The notes under the pieces: generated by a model
Database searches by the model: none
Seen by the model: only the letters and a program-made list of their open reading frames with translations
Told to the model about the DNA's origin: nothing
Made by a program: the position numbers and the translations under genes
Part shown: piece after piece, positions 11,497 through 23,186 of the stretch
Layout: each line of letters begins with the position of its first letter
Position numbering within the stretch: position 1 is the first letter of the stretch
Assembly (NCBI GenBank): GCA_022059125.1
Contig: JAEUWY010000013.1
Location: 620,001 to 684,000, forward strand
Source of the DNA: Corynespora cassiicola
Lineage: Eukaryota > Ascomycota > Dothideomycetes > Pleosporales > Corynesporascaceae
Length of the DNA: 64,000 nt
Reading direction: 5' to 3'

Positions 11497-11914
11497 GTTG
11501 TATGTGATGGAGTGTGGCACTGTGGTTAGTGGGGGCATGTGTCCCGCATTGGTATGATGCTTTCGAAGTGGAGCTCGGGCCACGCTGGACGCCATGGAAG
11601 CTTTCTAATGCTCACCCCGGCGCGGATCATGAGGATGCATGTGGTGACGGCATGAGTCTCTTTGTCTAAAATGACGATGTTTTGATCGTGATACATGCAT
11701 TATACAGATGCCTTTGTCGAATCCGTCCTTCCCTATGTACATCGTACAGCCCCCCGCCCCCATGCCCATGCCCATGCCCCAAAACCACCCCTCAAGTACC
11801 CGTGCCTGCGCTCCAGCGCACGCTTCCCTGCTACGTCTTCGAAGCAGACCTGGCCTGATAGACCTTGATTCACACCGTGTTCCAGTCTGTCGTACTGGAT
11901 GAAAAATGTTTTGT
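11497..11914. other. Intergenic between cnxE 5' end and V-ATPase gene 3' end
   Basis: Both neighbours are on the minus strand. The part near 11497 is the presumed promoter of cnxE; the rest is the V-ATPase 3' region with a CCCATG tandem near 11758-11778. No gene seen. Confidence 0.5.
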
Positions 11915-12726
11915 TTACTCGAAGTCCGGAGCGTTGCTTTGTACCAAAAGGCCGATGATGAGGCCGAAGAGTCCCAAGATGGAGCTGAAGATTTCAATGA
12001 CGAGGATCTTGACGAAGCTAACATGGGTCAGATGAGTGCGAATAGAGAAGGAGAGATATCAGGTCTTACAGAGCAGGGTCCGCAGCGTCTGCCAGCGCCG
12101 CACTGCTGCCGTTGATTCCTACTGAAACACCGCAGATCAAGTTGCAAAAACCGACTGTGATTCCGGACCAAAACAGGGCATATCCAGTGTAAAAGTTGCG
12201 CGCAGAGTAGAGAATCTCCTTGTCGCCGACGGCGCTGAGCTTCGATGAGAAAATGATGGCCATGATGACGCCGTAGATGGCCACGACCTCGCAGAAGATG
12301 ATGGAGATCAAGTTCTTGGTTCTTATCCGCGGCGCCTTGACACCTCCACCGACGATGGACGCTCCGGTCGTAAAAATGCCCCTTGATGCTGTTAGATGGC
12401 TGCTAGCTGTGCCCCAGAGTCGTCGACGTCGACGTACCATGCCGATCCCACAACTGAGAGACCGATGCAGAGACCTATGCCGGTGGTGGCCCATGTGTAT
12501 GGCGATACGGTTTCGAGAAATTGTCCAACCTGGTGCGTCACGATCAGCTACGGTTTGTAGGTCCGGGAAGAGATGGGATCGCGTACGTTGAAGGCCTCTC
12601 CTTCAGAGTTGAACAGCATGTCTAGGACCGTCAGTGGCAGCCTGCGCCGGGAGACTCGTGATACGTACACAGGCCAACAACGCCCAGGGCGGCCGTCGCG
12701 CCGCCTAATCCGTAGGTGAGAGACAT
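11915..12726 (-). CDS. VMA16: V-ATPase V0 proteolipid subunit c'' (VMA16)
   Basis: Part of the proton-translocating rotor ring of the vacuolar H+-ATPase. Five minus-strand exons (12726-12669, 12621-12587, 12529-12438, 12381-12070, 12017-11915) close in frame to 199 residues, near the family size. Seen: five hydrophobic helices, glycine-rich packing, the block [21 protein letters not shown], and a membrane-embedded Glu in [15 protein letters not shown], the expected proton-carrying residue. The c'' assignment rather than c or c' rests on the N-terminal extra helix and the sequence after [14 protein letters not shown]. It is divergent from TFIIA gamma across a 202-base shared promoter. Confidence 0.92.
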
Positions 12727-12928
12727 GATGGGCGTGTGGGAGTGGAGGGGTGAATGGATGCGGATGTGGCTGGTCTGAAGCTCCTGGGACAAGCTGACGA
12801 TGATGGCCGCTGCTGCGGGCGGAACAAGCCGCTAGCGTCGTTTCCCCCATTAGTCACCCCCGCCGCCTCAAAGGCTCCCGCTACCTCTCCACCCCCGTCC
12901 CCCATACAACTACCAGCCACCAACCGCC
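12727..12928. promoter_or_regulatory. Bidirectional promoter between VMA16 and TFIIA gamma
   Basis: The two start codons face away from each other across 202 bases, so both core promoters and 5' leaders must be packed here. CT-rich blocks precede the plus-strand start. No canonical TATA box seen. Confidence 0.55.
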
Positions 12929-13371
12929 ATGGCCGACACTAAGTACTACGAGCTGTACCGCAGAAGCAGGTAAGGCGCATTATGTAGGATGCTTTTCGTG
13001 GCGCACTCCAGCTGACAGCACAGCGTGGGTGGTTCCCTCACTGACACTCTCGATACCCTCATCACCGAACGCCGGATCGAGCCCCAGCTGGCCATGAAGA
13101 TCCTCGCCAACTTTGACAAGGCTGTCGCTGATGTCCTCGCCGATAAGGTCAAGGCGCGTCTGACATTCAAGGTGAATATCATGCGCGCTGCAAGTAGGGG
13201 CTTGGAGCTGACCTTTGTTCCCAGGGCCATCTCGACACGTACCGCTTCTGCGACGACGTCTGGACCTTTATCATCAAGGATATCAACTTCAAACTCGACA
13301 ATACTACCAACATCCATGCCGACCGCGTCAAGATCGTCAGTTGCAACACCAAGCGTCCTGGTGAGGTTTAG
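12929..13371 (+). CDS. TOA2: Transcription initiation factor IIA small subunit (TFIIA gamma, TOA2)
   Basis: Binds TBP-DNA together with the large TFIIA subunit and stabilises the pol II preinitiation complex. Exons 12929-12969, 13024-13171 and 13225-13371 give 111 residues, the standard length. Seen: KYYELYRRS start, [10 protein letters not shown], the helical block [16 protein letters not shown], and the beta-barrel half with [17 protein letters not shown] and the ending [13 protein letters not shown], all strongly conserved in TOA2. Intron phases are clean. Shares a bidirectional promoter with VMA16. Confidence 0.96.
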
Positions 13372-14086
13372 ATGGCCCATTCAGCACCGTGAGCCTTGCC
13401 AGAGATGGGGGCTCGCGTTCAGCAGGCCGCATTGTCGATAGACTCAAAAGGGCAAGAAAGGTTGACCCGCGGAGTATTTGCTAGGCAGGGTGAAAAGCAT
13501 CTCGAAACTTGTTTGGGCAGGGCGCTGGACTGGGGCGGAATTTCACTTTCGCACATCCTTTGAGCAATGGCGCATACAGCAGGCAGCTTTGCCTACATCA
13601 TATGCTTTGCCAGTGAGTGGAGAAGTGTACTACTTCAGCTAAGACACTAATCATTCGATATGCAAGGTTCGCTATAAATGTGAACTTTACCCAGCCAGAT
13701 GGCGCATAGGCGTTGGGATCTTTTTTTATTTAACGATACCATGTATTCGTATTGAGCACAGAATGATTCATATATTTGCGCTGGTATTTCCAGCCATGCT
13801 AGAGCATACAACGCTTTATTTCATGCCCACGTGTCAACACCTCATAGCCTCTGGCGTTTCTCCAACTGATTAGTACCTCTGTAATCGAGGAACTCAACTC
13901 TACGGCAATGCCCTTACGCGACTGCGCTTCTAGATGGCTTGACTGCTTTAGCGTTCCGAGATGCAGCAGCTACTTTCCGACTTGACTAAGCGGAACAGAT
14001 CACCCCTGTACATCCAGAACCTCAACTCGCCCATATCCAACGCGCATCCTCAATCTTACACCCACAACAACTTCTTTTCCTCCGTG
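13372..14086. other. Intergenic, no gene seen
   Basis: About 700 bases, AT-richer than the neighbours, holding the TFIIA gamma 3' region and the promoter and leader of the gene at 14087. An in-frame ATG at 13961 would add 42 residues to that gene but they do not resemble the family. Confidence 0.5.
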
Positions 14087-14786
14087 ATGTCCGTACCACA
14101 AACCAAGAGTGCATGGCTGGTGCTCGCAGTTGCAAGCGGAGCTTGCGCTGCCTTCAACGGAGTCTTCGCGAAGCTGTGAGGTGGCCGGTCCAGTAATGCA
14201 ACCCCCAGCTGATCCGCCAATAGAACGACGACTGAACTCACCGCATCATGGGCGAGCGCTATAGCTCAAGCCTTCAACCTGAGTCCTTCAAATAAGGTCG
14301 TCGAATACGCAATTCGCGGGGTACGTTGGCTCCCCGCTCTTCCGCTTCATCCTCTTACCAACACTTACTCTGTAGCTCTTCTTCGGCCTCAACCTGCTCT
14401 TCAATGCTGTCATGTGGGGTCTTTTCACGCGTGCTCTTACTCTAGCTTCCTCCACTGTTCGTGTCAGTGTGATCAACACGTCCGCCAACTTCATGATCAC
14501 CGCGGTTCTAGGCGCCCTCATCTTTTCCGAAGCCCTCCCCGGCCTGTGGTTCGTCGGTGCAGCTTTACTGGTAGCCGGAAGCGTGATAATCGGTGCCCGA
14601 GAGGAAGACAATAAAGCTGCTGTGGAAGCTACAACTGGGATCGAGCCGCTGTTGGATCGGGACGGAGCGGCGAATGATGAGGCCTTTAGGGATGAAGAAG
14701 AGGAGGGGCAAGATGATGTGGAGCTTGACAGGGTGAGGAGGGCAGATGATGACACTAGCAGTGATGAAGACGGAACATTGAAATAG
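14087..14786 (+). CDS. TMEM42/EamA-like small multispan membrane protein
   Basis: Member of the small drug/metabolite transporter-like (EamA, TMEM42) group; substrate unknown. Exons 14087-14175, 14224-14320 and 14376-14786 give 198 residues. Seen: a first helix with GACAAFNGVFAKL, the conserved TTTELTASWA, helix LFFGLNLLFNAVMW, the ANFMITAVLGALIFSE block and a final helix WFVGAALLVAGSVIIGA, followed by a ~60-residue acidic tail rich in Asp and Glu. The start ATG at 14087 was chosen because the first helix follows directly. Probably in an internal membrane; the long acidic tail is unusual for such a small transporter. Confidence 0.85.
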
Positions 14787-16454
14787 CTGGAAAAGAGAGC
14801 GTTTCTTTGGTCCACTCCACGGGTCTGCAATGAAAAGGATTTCGATGTAAAACTTATACTCTAACAGGTTTAGCATTTGCAGCCTTTGCATGTCTGAATG
14901 ATCCGGTTTTGGCCTTGATTTCCACGTAGTCTGCAGCTTGAAATCTGTGCATATATCGTACGTTTGGACAATGTCATTGCGAAGCCCGAGGACTTACCCA
15001 AGGCTCTAGCATTCCTAATTCCCCCGTTAGAGATCAATATCTAGCGCAGTTATCCCCCACGCTACCTGGGCTCCTGGAATAAGAGTGGGGATATTAAGAA
15101 TGATTTGCAAACGACCAACTCCTGGCGGTAGAGTTCAGGAAAAATACATGTAGAAGCCACTTAGCTCCGTTACGTTTCCTTTGCTTCTGACAGCGCAGCT
15201 GGGAGCAACACAGCCAAATTACTATCTAGCTTGCAGGCCATTCATTGTATTCATCTCAACACAAACAAATCGTTTGGCAAGTTGCATGGACAGAAGAGCT
15301 GAGGTCTTAGAGCGCGTGCACATGACTGGACTTTCACCCTGCGCAAGCAATTTACCATACCACTTGTTTCACTTAGGCCAGGCTTCTGTGGGCTTTCTTC
15401 GCAACATTAAAGCGCACACACAACAATTTTAGCTCAAAATTCGTTGTTGTCGTCGCCGTTACAACTCTTCTACCTCACCGGCACCCTCTGGGTTTCTTCC
15501 CTACCACACCATCATCTCTACTACGGTCCCTACTGTTACCGACACGCCCTACTTCACGCATGCCATTCAGCTCGCTTCAAGTCCTTCGGCTTGTCTCTAG
15601 AGTCCCTCAAGTCAAAATTCGGCTATTTGCGACTGCTGCTTGTCTCTCCGGCGCGCAAACGCGGACTTTGTCAACAGAGGTCTCCTAGCACTTCGAGGCT
15701 CGCGGCTCACATTACGCCTTGGTACCCCACCACATATTCCGAAGGAAGAGTCTACATCAGATCTGCAGTATTTTGGTTGTGCCTGCTGCAGCGACTCACC
15801 TCCTGCGCACGCACAGAAGGCAACAAAAAAGGACCTCTTGTCTCTTGGAGCTCACGATTCATACTACACTTTCGCAGCACATCACACCTGCCCAAGGCGA
15901 AACCCTCGTTGGCTATCCCTCAGCTCTTCGTATTTGTCGAATTAGCTCGCCTCGACTACTGCGCACGCACCGAAGGCAACGGAAAGTCCCCTCGTCCCTC
16001 AAAGCTCACGATTCCCATCACGTTTTGGAGCCACACCTCATCTGGCACAGGCGAAGTCTTCCTTGGTTCTACCATAGCACAAACCTACCTGCAAATTCAG
16101 CTTTCCTCTCATACGAGCGATTCGACACGACCAAGGGTTGTCCACGTCCTGGAGCTCACGGAGCTCACGGCTCATCTCACGCTTTCGCACCATCATCCTC
16201 CACTGACGACAAAGTCCTCCCTGTCTTTACGACAACCCACCACACGGCACCTTAATCACCACTGCCGAGTTCGTGGCCTCGTCGCGAGCTAGCTTCAGTC
16301 CCAAAACCTCACAATCTTACCGACCCAAAGTTCGCCAAAGGTATTTTCAAAGATCCCAACAACCCTCGTCATCCAGCCATTATGGCATATCCCCACCCCT
16401 CCTCCGCATACAGCTTCTTATACGAGTAATATCTGACATACCAAAGCCTCGACC
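14787..16454. other. Intergenic with degenerate tandem repeats, no gene seen
   Basis: 1.67 kb between the TMEM42-like gene and the gene at 16455. Open frames such as 15444-16292 and 15719-16255 overlap each other in different frames and are best explained by repeat composition. See the repeat entry for 15630-16260. Confidence 0.5.
15630..16260 (+). repeat. Four degenerate tandem units of about 156 bases
   Basis: By eye, four units align at about 15651, 15805, 15961 and 16117 (spacing 152, 156, 156). Shared landmarks are a GCGCACGCACnGAAGGCAAC box (clear in units 2 and 3, decayed in 1 and 4) and, about 45 bases further, an AGCTCACGATT box (15849 and 16003; GGCTCACATTACG near 15704; AGCTCACGG near 16153 and 16162). 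Units 2 and 3 keep the same reading frame because 156 is a multiple of three. Identity is moderate. It could be a decayed minisatellite or a promoter/leader repeat of the gene at 16455. Confidence 0.55.
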
Positions 16455-17423
16455 ATGCACTTCACACTCAACCCCGAGGCCGCAGCTTTCACCCCAGGCT
16501 CGCCTGACGTGGTGACCCTCCCAAGCCACGGCCTCTGGGAGGGCATAACAACCGACTCATCCACTGCGACCCTCACCCTACGCCCCTCGACCCTCTTTCA
16601 CGCGCACTCCCCCTTGCCATCGGTATTCGCCTCCACCCTGAGGTCCCACACCCCAACCTCAGACCCGCTGCGTGCCGTGCAGCTCAACGTGCTCGCCGGC
16701 CCGCGCCTGCAGGGCATCCACCTGCTAGCTCCCTGGCTACTCGAGGTCCTGCGCCCGCACCGCTTCGGCGTGAAGCGCGTCCAGGTCAGCGTCCTGCGGT
16801 GTGGGGAGCGCGTGGGCGAGGCGCGCTGGGCGCTGTATCCGCTGGAGTTCTGCGACTTCGCGCCGCTGCAGGTTTTCGTGCGGGGTCTTTTGGAGGTGTT
16901 TCCGCGGGGGGTGGTGTTTGAGTGGGGGCATTCGGACGGGTTGGGGGAGGCGCTCAAGGGCGTGTTCGCTTGTATGGAGGGGGCGGCGCGCGAGGCTATC
17001 GAGTTTGTGCCAGAGGGCGTGTTAGAGGAGATGGCGGGGCGATTCGAGAGCGTGAGGGGGGCGCAAGTGTGTGAGTGGGGGGAGGCTAGCGTTGTGCACC
17101 CCGATGAACCGTTCTGGGACCAGCTTCAGGGAGTCATGGAGGTGCAGGATGTTCTCATTGCTCAGGGATGGGGCAGTGAAGATGGGTGGGTTGCAGAGAA
17201 GACGAAGGAGGAGGATGCTGGAGACGAGACGAGTGAGAAGAAAGTAGGCAAGAAATGGAGCAAGAAGGGGATTGAGAAGAAGGGCAAGCCTGCTACCCAC
17301 AAGAGCGAAAACCAATCTGATCCCCAGCGGATGGGGAAGAACCAGCGCGAGGCACAGTGCGATGGCGACAGGAAGAAGGGCAAGAAGGGCCAAAAGTACA
17401 AGAAGAACAGGAAGAGGGCTTGA
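16455..17423 (+). CDS. Hypothetical protein with Lys-rich C-terminal tail
   Basis: Not recognised. A single exon of 322 residues. Residues 1-255 look folded, with mixed hydrophobic and acidic segments and no membrane helix or known motif; the phrase WALYPLEFCDFAPLQVFV suggests a structured core. Residues from about 255 are strongly basic (repeated KKGKK, KKNRKRA) and could act as a nuclear or nucleolar signal or bind RNA. No signal peptide. Base composition resembles neighbouring genes. The start is the first ATG of the frame and precedes a plausible beta-rich start. Some chance that upstream exons are missed. Confidence 0.65.
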   Translation: MHFTLNPEAAAFTPGSPDVVTLPSHGLWEGITTDSSTATLTLRPSTLFHAHSPLPSVFASTLRSHTPTSDPLRAVQLNVLAGPRLQGIHLLAPWLLEVLRPHRFGVKRVQVSVLRCGERVGEARWALYPLEFCDFAPLQVFVRGLLEVFPRGVVFEWGHSDGLGEALKGVFACMEGAAREAIEFVPEGVLEEMAGRFESVRGAQVCEWGEASVVHPDEPFWDQLQGVMEVQDVLIAQGWGSEDGWVAEKTKEEDAGDETSEKKVGKKWSKKGIEKKGKPATHKSENQSDPQRMGKNQREAQCDGDRKKGKKGQKYKKNRKRA

Positions 17424-17929
17424 GAGAAGCACATTCAGGTCTGGATGGGAGTTGGCAAGTTGACGGTCATACATTTGATTCGGTTGCATGACAGCATCAT
17501 ATCGGAGCTCGGAAGGCGTTATATTGACTGGTGGTCCCTCACAATCTGCTTAAAGGTTGCATCTTGACTTTCTGTAAATTGGAGGTGTTTCGGACAAGGC
17601 ATTTGATTTCATCAATAATGGTTTAGTGGTTGAAGACGTTAGTCCTTCGGGTAGCGTCACGGTTCCTAGTTTAGCTACTTCATGTACAGCATTTTTTTGG
17701 CATTACATAGAGTTGCGTGGAGCTCACATCACTTTCAAGGGCAAATATGAGATACAATCACTGGCGTGTTGCCACAAAATCACATCACGATGGTCCCTTC
17801 CATTACTTAGTGACTGAGGTTTTCCCAACAAAGCCAATCTCTATTTCTTCAACCGAATGGCCCATTATCCAGCCACCTCCTATAGCTCGACTGGCTCAAG
17901 GCATAAACCAGAAGTATGATACCAGACCA
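17424..17929. other. Convergent 3' intergenic region
   Basis: Between the stop of the plus-strand hypothetical gene and the stop of minus-strand DDB1. AT-rich, no gene seen. Confidence 0.5.
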
Positions 17930-20900
17930 CTAATGCAAGCGCCTCAATGTCTCTACCAGGCTCCTTACCTCCTCTATATCCCTATCCAATCCCTCAACAG
18001 CCGCCTTCTGCACTTCTTCGGGGACATCTAAGAAGCGCTCAATGAGATCGCCATCCACGAACCGGTAAGGCTCATCGGCTTCTCGGACCTGGTTCTTGAA
18101 GGCACGGTACTTGGCAAAGGGAATGTCGCCGGGTGTCTTGACGAGGTCGGCAAGATTGGACTGGAGTGTCATGAGAAGGTTCTGATAGGGCGAGGCGATG
18201 AGAGCGAAGAGGTAGATGGAGCCGTCGACCTGCAACCTGTCAGTAATGAAGCTTGAAAAAAGTATGGAACAAACTTACAGTGCCCATGAATGCGCGCGGA
18301 ATGACGGCGGCGTCGGGCGCAGTCAGGACGTCGATGCGGCGAATGCGGTTCACCATCTCACCGAGCAACATCTCAGAGTTCATCTGCAACCTCTTCTTGT
18401 CGTCATCCGTGACTCCATTCGGATCTCTATACAACACAGTGAGATTTCCCTCAGCGTCGCTCTGCAGATATGTGTTCTCGTCGACCTCGGCAATGGCCGT
18501 GGACCAAGCGGTCTGATAATGTCTCGCAATCTCCGTAAGTGTGTCTGGAAGGCCTGCCTCGCCTTGCTTGTACTCGACCACAACAACCGACTTCATGAGA
18601 TCGGCGATAGTGATCAGACGGCCGTTGACTGTGATGTCGATAGGAGCGGTACATGCCCTGAATGAGGCGGCTTTGACGAGCTCAGGCTTGCTTTCAGACC
18701 TGAACTCATAGTTGTATACAACTATCGTCTTGATGAGCGCAGCAACTATTTTGCCTTCGCATATGGCAACACGTCTGCATCCACCCTTGACTGCAATTTC
18801 GGTGACGAGCTTGAGTACACGGTCGGGCGTGACCTCTAGCACGATGATGCGGCCGCGCCCAGTGGTGACACTCGAGTCGTCTAGATACGCAGTGCCTACA
18901 ACGAATCGCTCCGCAAGGCCACCTGAGCCGTCAGATAGTTCGCATCGAATAACGTGCTCAACTAGTTCATCTTCATTGAGTTTGAAGACGTCCAATTCTT
19001 TGAACTTGATCTCGTCAACGAGCCTAAAGTGGCTCACCAAGCTCTCTTCCCCTCCCTTTAGTATCCGTTTGATTGTGCCCAAGCCAAATGCTTTCAGACT
19101 TGGCGAGTAAGCAATCCGACGGACGGTCTCATCCACTTTGAGCGTTTCTACGTGTGTTGTCTGTTCTGTACCCACCAAAGCGATGCGAAGATCCTCGGGA
19201 GTCGCGATAGCAATACAGCCAGGATAGGCCTCTGCGTTGAATGCGCATACAGTAGTCGCTTTTCCTGCCGTAACAGCCGAGTACGTGAGACGGCCTTCGG
19301 AGCTGTAGATCAGCGAAGGATGTTCACATGTCACAAAAACATTAGACAGCCCGTTTCCGCGAGGTAGGGTGTGGAACTCGGGTTCTTGTGTGCCTAGAAT
19401 TATGCTCTTCCGTCCTGAAAGTTCGTTTGTGGCTGGGTCGAAAGAGTATGTTACTACGTTGCCATCTGCCAGGGCGGCAAACAGCGTAGGAGGTTGCTCT
19501 GGAAAAATTTGAGCGAGGACCAGTGATCGGGGAACAGATTCCGCAGAAATATCGACATTCTTTATGGGCTCCAGCGTTTCCAGAGAGCAGACGGACAGCT
19601 GCGGGCTTCGCCAGAAACCTAAGAAGCAGATTGGGTTGGTGCTCGCGGGGAGAGCAAGACATGCAACCTGAGAATCAGGTGCAAATGTTCTTTCAGAGAG
19701 GACTTTAAGGTTGTCCTCAATATCCAGGAGGTATATCGCTACTCCACCAAGGGATACCAAGGCAAATCTTTCGTTAGTAGCAGCCGCGGTGATGACTTGG
19801 CCACCCATGGGCAGCCACTCGGATACTATTACGCCACCATCAAGGTCGGTGACGCGAATGCGTCCGTTAGTAATCTGAACGATACGTCCCTGCGCTACGT
19901 TCGCTGCCGCAAGCGTCGACTCGTCCAAAGCCAAGCCCAAGAAGTCGTCCACCTCCTCCACTTCGCCTTGGCTATGGAACTGAAAGACACGGGATCCATG
20001 GACAAACGAGACTAGCAGCGCATCTACAAAGTCGGACGTGGCAGAAGATTTGATGCTGAAGAGTCCCGTTATTCCGTCCATTTCGCCGAGGACGCCTAAA
20101 TTTTCCAGGCGAACACCACTACGAACGCTTCGCAAGCTTCCGTCCTGGTACGCACCACTTCCTGTGACAATGCGAGCCTGACCTGAAGAGTAATCACTAG
20201 TTTGGCCTTCGCTAGCTCTGTTACCCATGTCCATGATGGTAAAGTCAAGTATGGGCGCAATGTTGGAAAAGACTTGGACAGTCTCCATGGAATCCCCGAC
20301 AATCCTGACGATGCGCGAGTCGCTCTGGTGAGACCCAACAAATATGTATCCCTCGTCAAGGTATGCAAGCACAGATGCTCTGGAGGTCTTCCCAATCTCC
20401 TGTAGCTTCCACTCAGACACATTGTTCTGGTCGTCAAGAATCAACATGAGCAGGTATAGGCTTCCATAGTCGTCTGCAAGGACAAAACGCTGGGAATCTA
20501 TGCGCTCCCAAGCCACAAAAATGGTTGGGTCGTTCAGAGGTGATGTGCGGAATTCGGAGGTTTCGTCGTTGTAGTAGCCGATGGAACCTTCGGCGATGAT
20601 CATAAGGCTGCGGGGAGGGTTCTCAATGGGGATCAAATGACTCGAGCCTGGTTCGAGTTCACCGGTAAATTTTTTGCCATCGCTCAATTCGACGGAATTA
20701 TTCCCCGACCAAGTGATTTCACGGACCTTGAGGCTAGGACGACCGTTTGAATCCTCATATAGTGTGGCGAAGCGCGGCTTCTCGTCGTGGGATCTCGGGT
20801 GCAAGAAGGCTGACGAGCGCACAAAGAATTCGGCCAAACGGCATGGCTGAGGGTCTCCAAGGTGGGCAATGTCAGCTTCCTGCTTTCTCTTCTTACCCCG

Positions 20901-21382
20901 CTGGACAAGAGGTATAACCGTCATGATGCCCTCGTATACCTCGACGGTCAAGAAACGGCCCGAGGGGTCAATGTGACATCTTTCGCCCGTCTGCGACTCC
21001 CTCGCGGCACTGTCGGCCACACTCTCGAACGTCTTTTCGGTCTGGAGCTGCTTCTTATCGGGATTCCAGGACAGGGTGAAGTACATGAACCGATCGGTGC
21101 CAACGAAGAGGTGGTCGGTGGGGGACAGAGCCGGGCGGAGCTTCTGGAGCATAGTGACCTTGCCATAGATGGCCTTGGAATGCCGAATGGCCAGACCTTC
21201 CTCGGATTCTGTGTAAAATTCAAGACGGTTTGCTTTTCTGTAGCCTAGTGAGCAATCAAGACCAAGATGCGAGCGATTGATGCTTACGCGACGACCAAGC
21301 AGTCCTCGTCTGGAGCTAGGAAGTTGAGTTTGAGGGCATGGCGGATGCTGCTGGGGCGGTGAATGGGTGCAATATAGGCCAT
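17930..21382 (-). CDS. DDB1: DNA damage-binding protein 1 homologue (DDB1)
   Basis: Large triple beta-propeller adaptor of CUL4 ubiquitin ligases, acting in DNA repair and, in filamentous fungi, in heterochromatin formation with CUL4. Minus-strand exons 21382-21288, 21237-18279 and 18229-17930 give 1117 residues, close to the usual ~1140. Seen: the start MAYIAPIHRPSSIRHALKLN, typical of DDB1; the middle exon encodes the propellers; the CPSF A-type C-terminal domain carries VDGSIYLFALIASPYQNLL and ends in a helical tail. A longer frame reading upstream to 21917 is an artefact of intron 1. Divergent from RPC37. Confidence 0.94.
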
Positions 21383-21745
21383 AGTGCAGGATTAGCGCGA
21401 CTGCAGCTCCACGCACAGTCCAGGGAACTTTGGTGAGGTTGACTAGAGGAGATGATGCTGCGAAGCTTGGGCGTGTCGGGAGTATTCCGTCATTAACCCC
21501 GTCGCGACGCACAGGCCAGCCCGTCCGGTCGCGGTTGATCCGGCGATTCACGTGCTCTCGCGGTGTGCGCACGGGTCTTAGACGCGGGGCGTGGCGGGGC
21601 AGGTACCGGTGCGCTAAAGATTTTGGGCCGTCAACTTTTCGGCCTGCACTCGTCCTCGTCCGCCCTCTACCCGCCGCGACACCACCACGCCGCAACTCGC
21701 CCAATCCCCGACCCCACGCTCTCCTGGTAAAACTCGCTAGCCACA
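21383..21745. promoter_or_regulatory. Bidirectional promoter between DDB1 and RPC37
   Basis: 363 bases separate the two start codons, which point away from each other. GC-rich, CT-rich near the plus-strand start, no obvious TATA box. Both genes must be driven from here. Confidence 0.5.
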
Positions 21746-23186
21746 ATGTCCAGTAAGCATTGTGTCGCGCTGCGACTGCGCGCCTCCTCTGACCACTGGC
21801 GCTAACTTGCGCGCGCGCAGCCGCAGACGTCGACATGGACGTGGACTCGGTCCCCGAGGCCGCACCTCTCTCTGCTTCTCCTCTCAACGAGGCCCGTGCT
21901 ATGGAAATTGACAGCACTGACGAGTCTACCGCAATTCAGCGCATTGGCATCAACAATCATGCCGCTGCTGCTGGCATTGACGAGGACGACGAGCTCGTCG
22001 CCGAATACGACATTTACATCACTCCTCAGTCCGATCAGCAGGTCTTCATTATGCAATATCCGAACCGCGCACCCGATCAACCCCTCACCAAAGAGAACGG
22101 CTCTGCCCCCGACCATGTTCGCTACAAGCCTGAGTCTGGCTTCATCGAACTCGATATTTCGCTTGATACGAAGAAAAACATCGACAGAGTGGAGAGCGTT
22201 CGCTGGGGCGAGTCCGTTCGCAAGACCAAGAGTTTTGGACAAAAGTCGTATGGAATTGCTGGTGGTTTCGAGCGCAACATGCCGCGCACTGCTAACCGGG
22301 CCGGTGCTTCTAGTGGCGATGCTTTGCCTGCATCTCAATTCGTCGTTGAGGACGACAACTTCGACGATTACGTGAATAATTTCGAAGATGCTAACGAAAA
22401 GGGCCATGCTCTTAACACGATGATAATGGGTGGACAAATCCAGAAAGACGATGGAAAGGGACCCCAGCACATGGTGGGAGTGTTCCGTGGCAGTAAGTAC
22501 CCTTATTTGCGCGCCGTACCATTACAGACGCTAACAAAGTCTAGGTGAACTACATCTCACCAAGGTTGATGGCATCGTTCAGATGCGCCAAAACTTTCAC
22601 CACATCGATTCTATTGACCAGATGAATGCTGTGGGACGCCGCCGCGAGAAGGAGGCTCAGGAGGGCGCCAAGCCAGCCGAACCCAAGGCCTTTCTCCCTA
22701 CTGTCAAGAAGACTGGCGGCGATACACCTGCCGAGATAACCCAGGCCTTCCTGAGGACAGCCAATCAAGAGAAGTGGGAAAGCCTGACTTATACGGACGA
22801 GAATGTTAACATGGCCCTTCTAACCCCCTACATGCTGTGGGAAATGCTGACATTGTTCCTAGGACGAATTGGCCTTTGAGACTTATCAAGACCGCCTGTT
22901 CCTCAATGACATAGCCTCGGCCCCAAAGCTCCGCTCCAGGACGGCCAATGCTGAATTTCTCGATCATATTAGCGGCTCCAAGCCGGCTAAGAAGAAGCCA
23001 GTCGGCAAGCGCAAGGAATCGGAGACCATCTTGGCATCCGATGACTCTGGTTCCGAGTGGGAGACTTCATCCGAGGACTCACTCGAGGACGCCCCTGTGG
23101 AGACATCCAAGCAAGAAGCCAATGAGGCCATCGTTGATGATGACGCGGACATCATCTACGATACCGTAGGTGTCGACAAAAAATAA
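21746..23186 (+). CDS. RPC37: RNA polymerase III subunit RPC37 (RPC5, Sin-like)
   Basis: Peripheral pol III subunit that pairs with RPC53 in initiation and termination. Exons 21746-21752 (only ATGTCCA), 21821-22492, 22545-22804 and 22863-23186 give 420 residues. Seen: an acidic N-terminus, DDELVAEYDIYITPQ, the block HVRYKPESGFIELDISLDT, then the Sin-type central region with GELHLTKVDGIVQMRQNFHHID, and an acidic Ser-rich C-terminal tail. The seven-base coding exon is supported by GTAAGC and GCAG splice sites and by the frame. A donor-like GTAGGT near 23166 could extend the tail, but the added residues show no conservation that I recognise. Confidence 0.88.

Noticed and set aside
15444..16292. 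282-residue and 178-residue plus frames in the repeat block
   Set aside because: Different overlapping frames, both explained by repeat units of 156 bases; composition is not protein-like.
18240..21917. Longer minus-strand reading frame of ~1225 residues covering DDB1
   Set aside because: The extra N-terminal part reads through intron 1 and the divergent promoter; the family start MAYIAPIHRPS is in another frame at 21382, spliced at 21288/21237.
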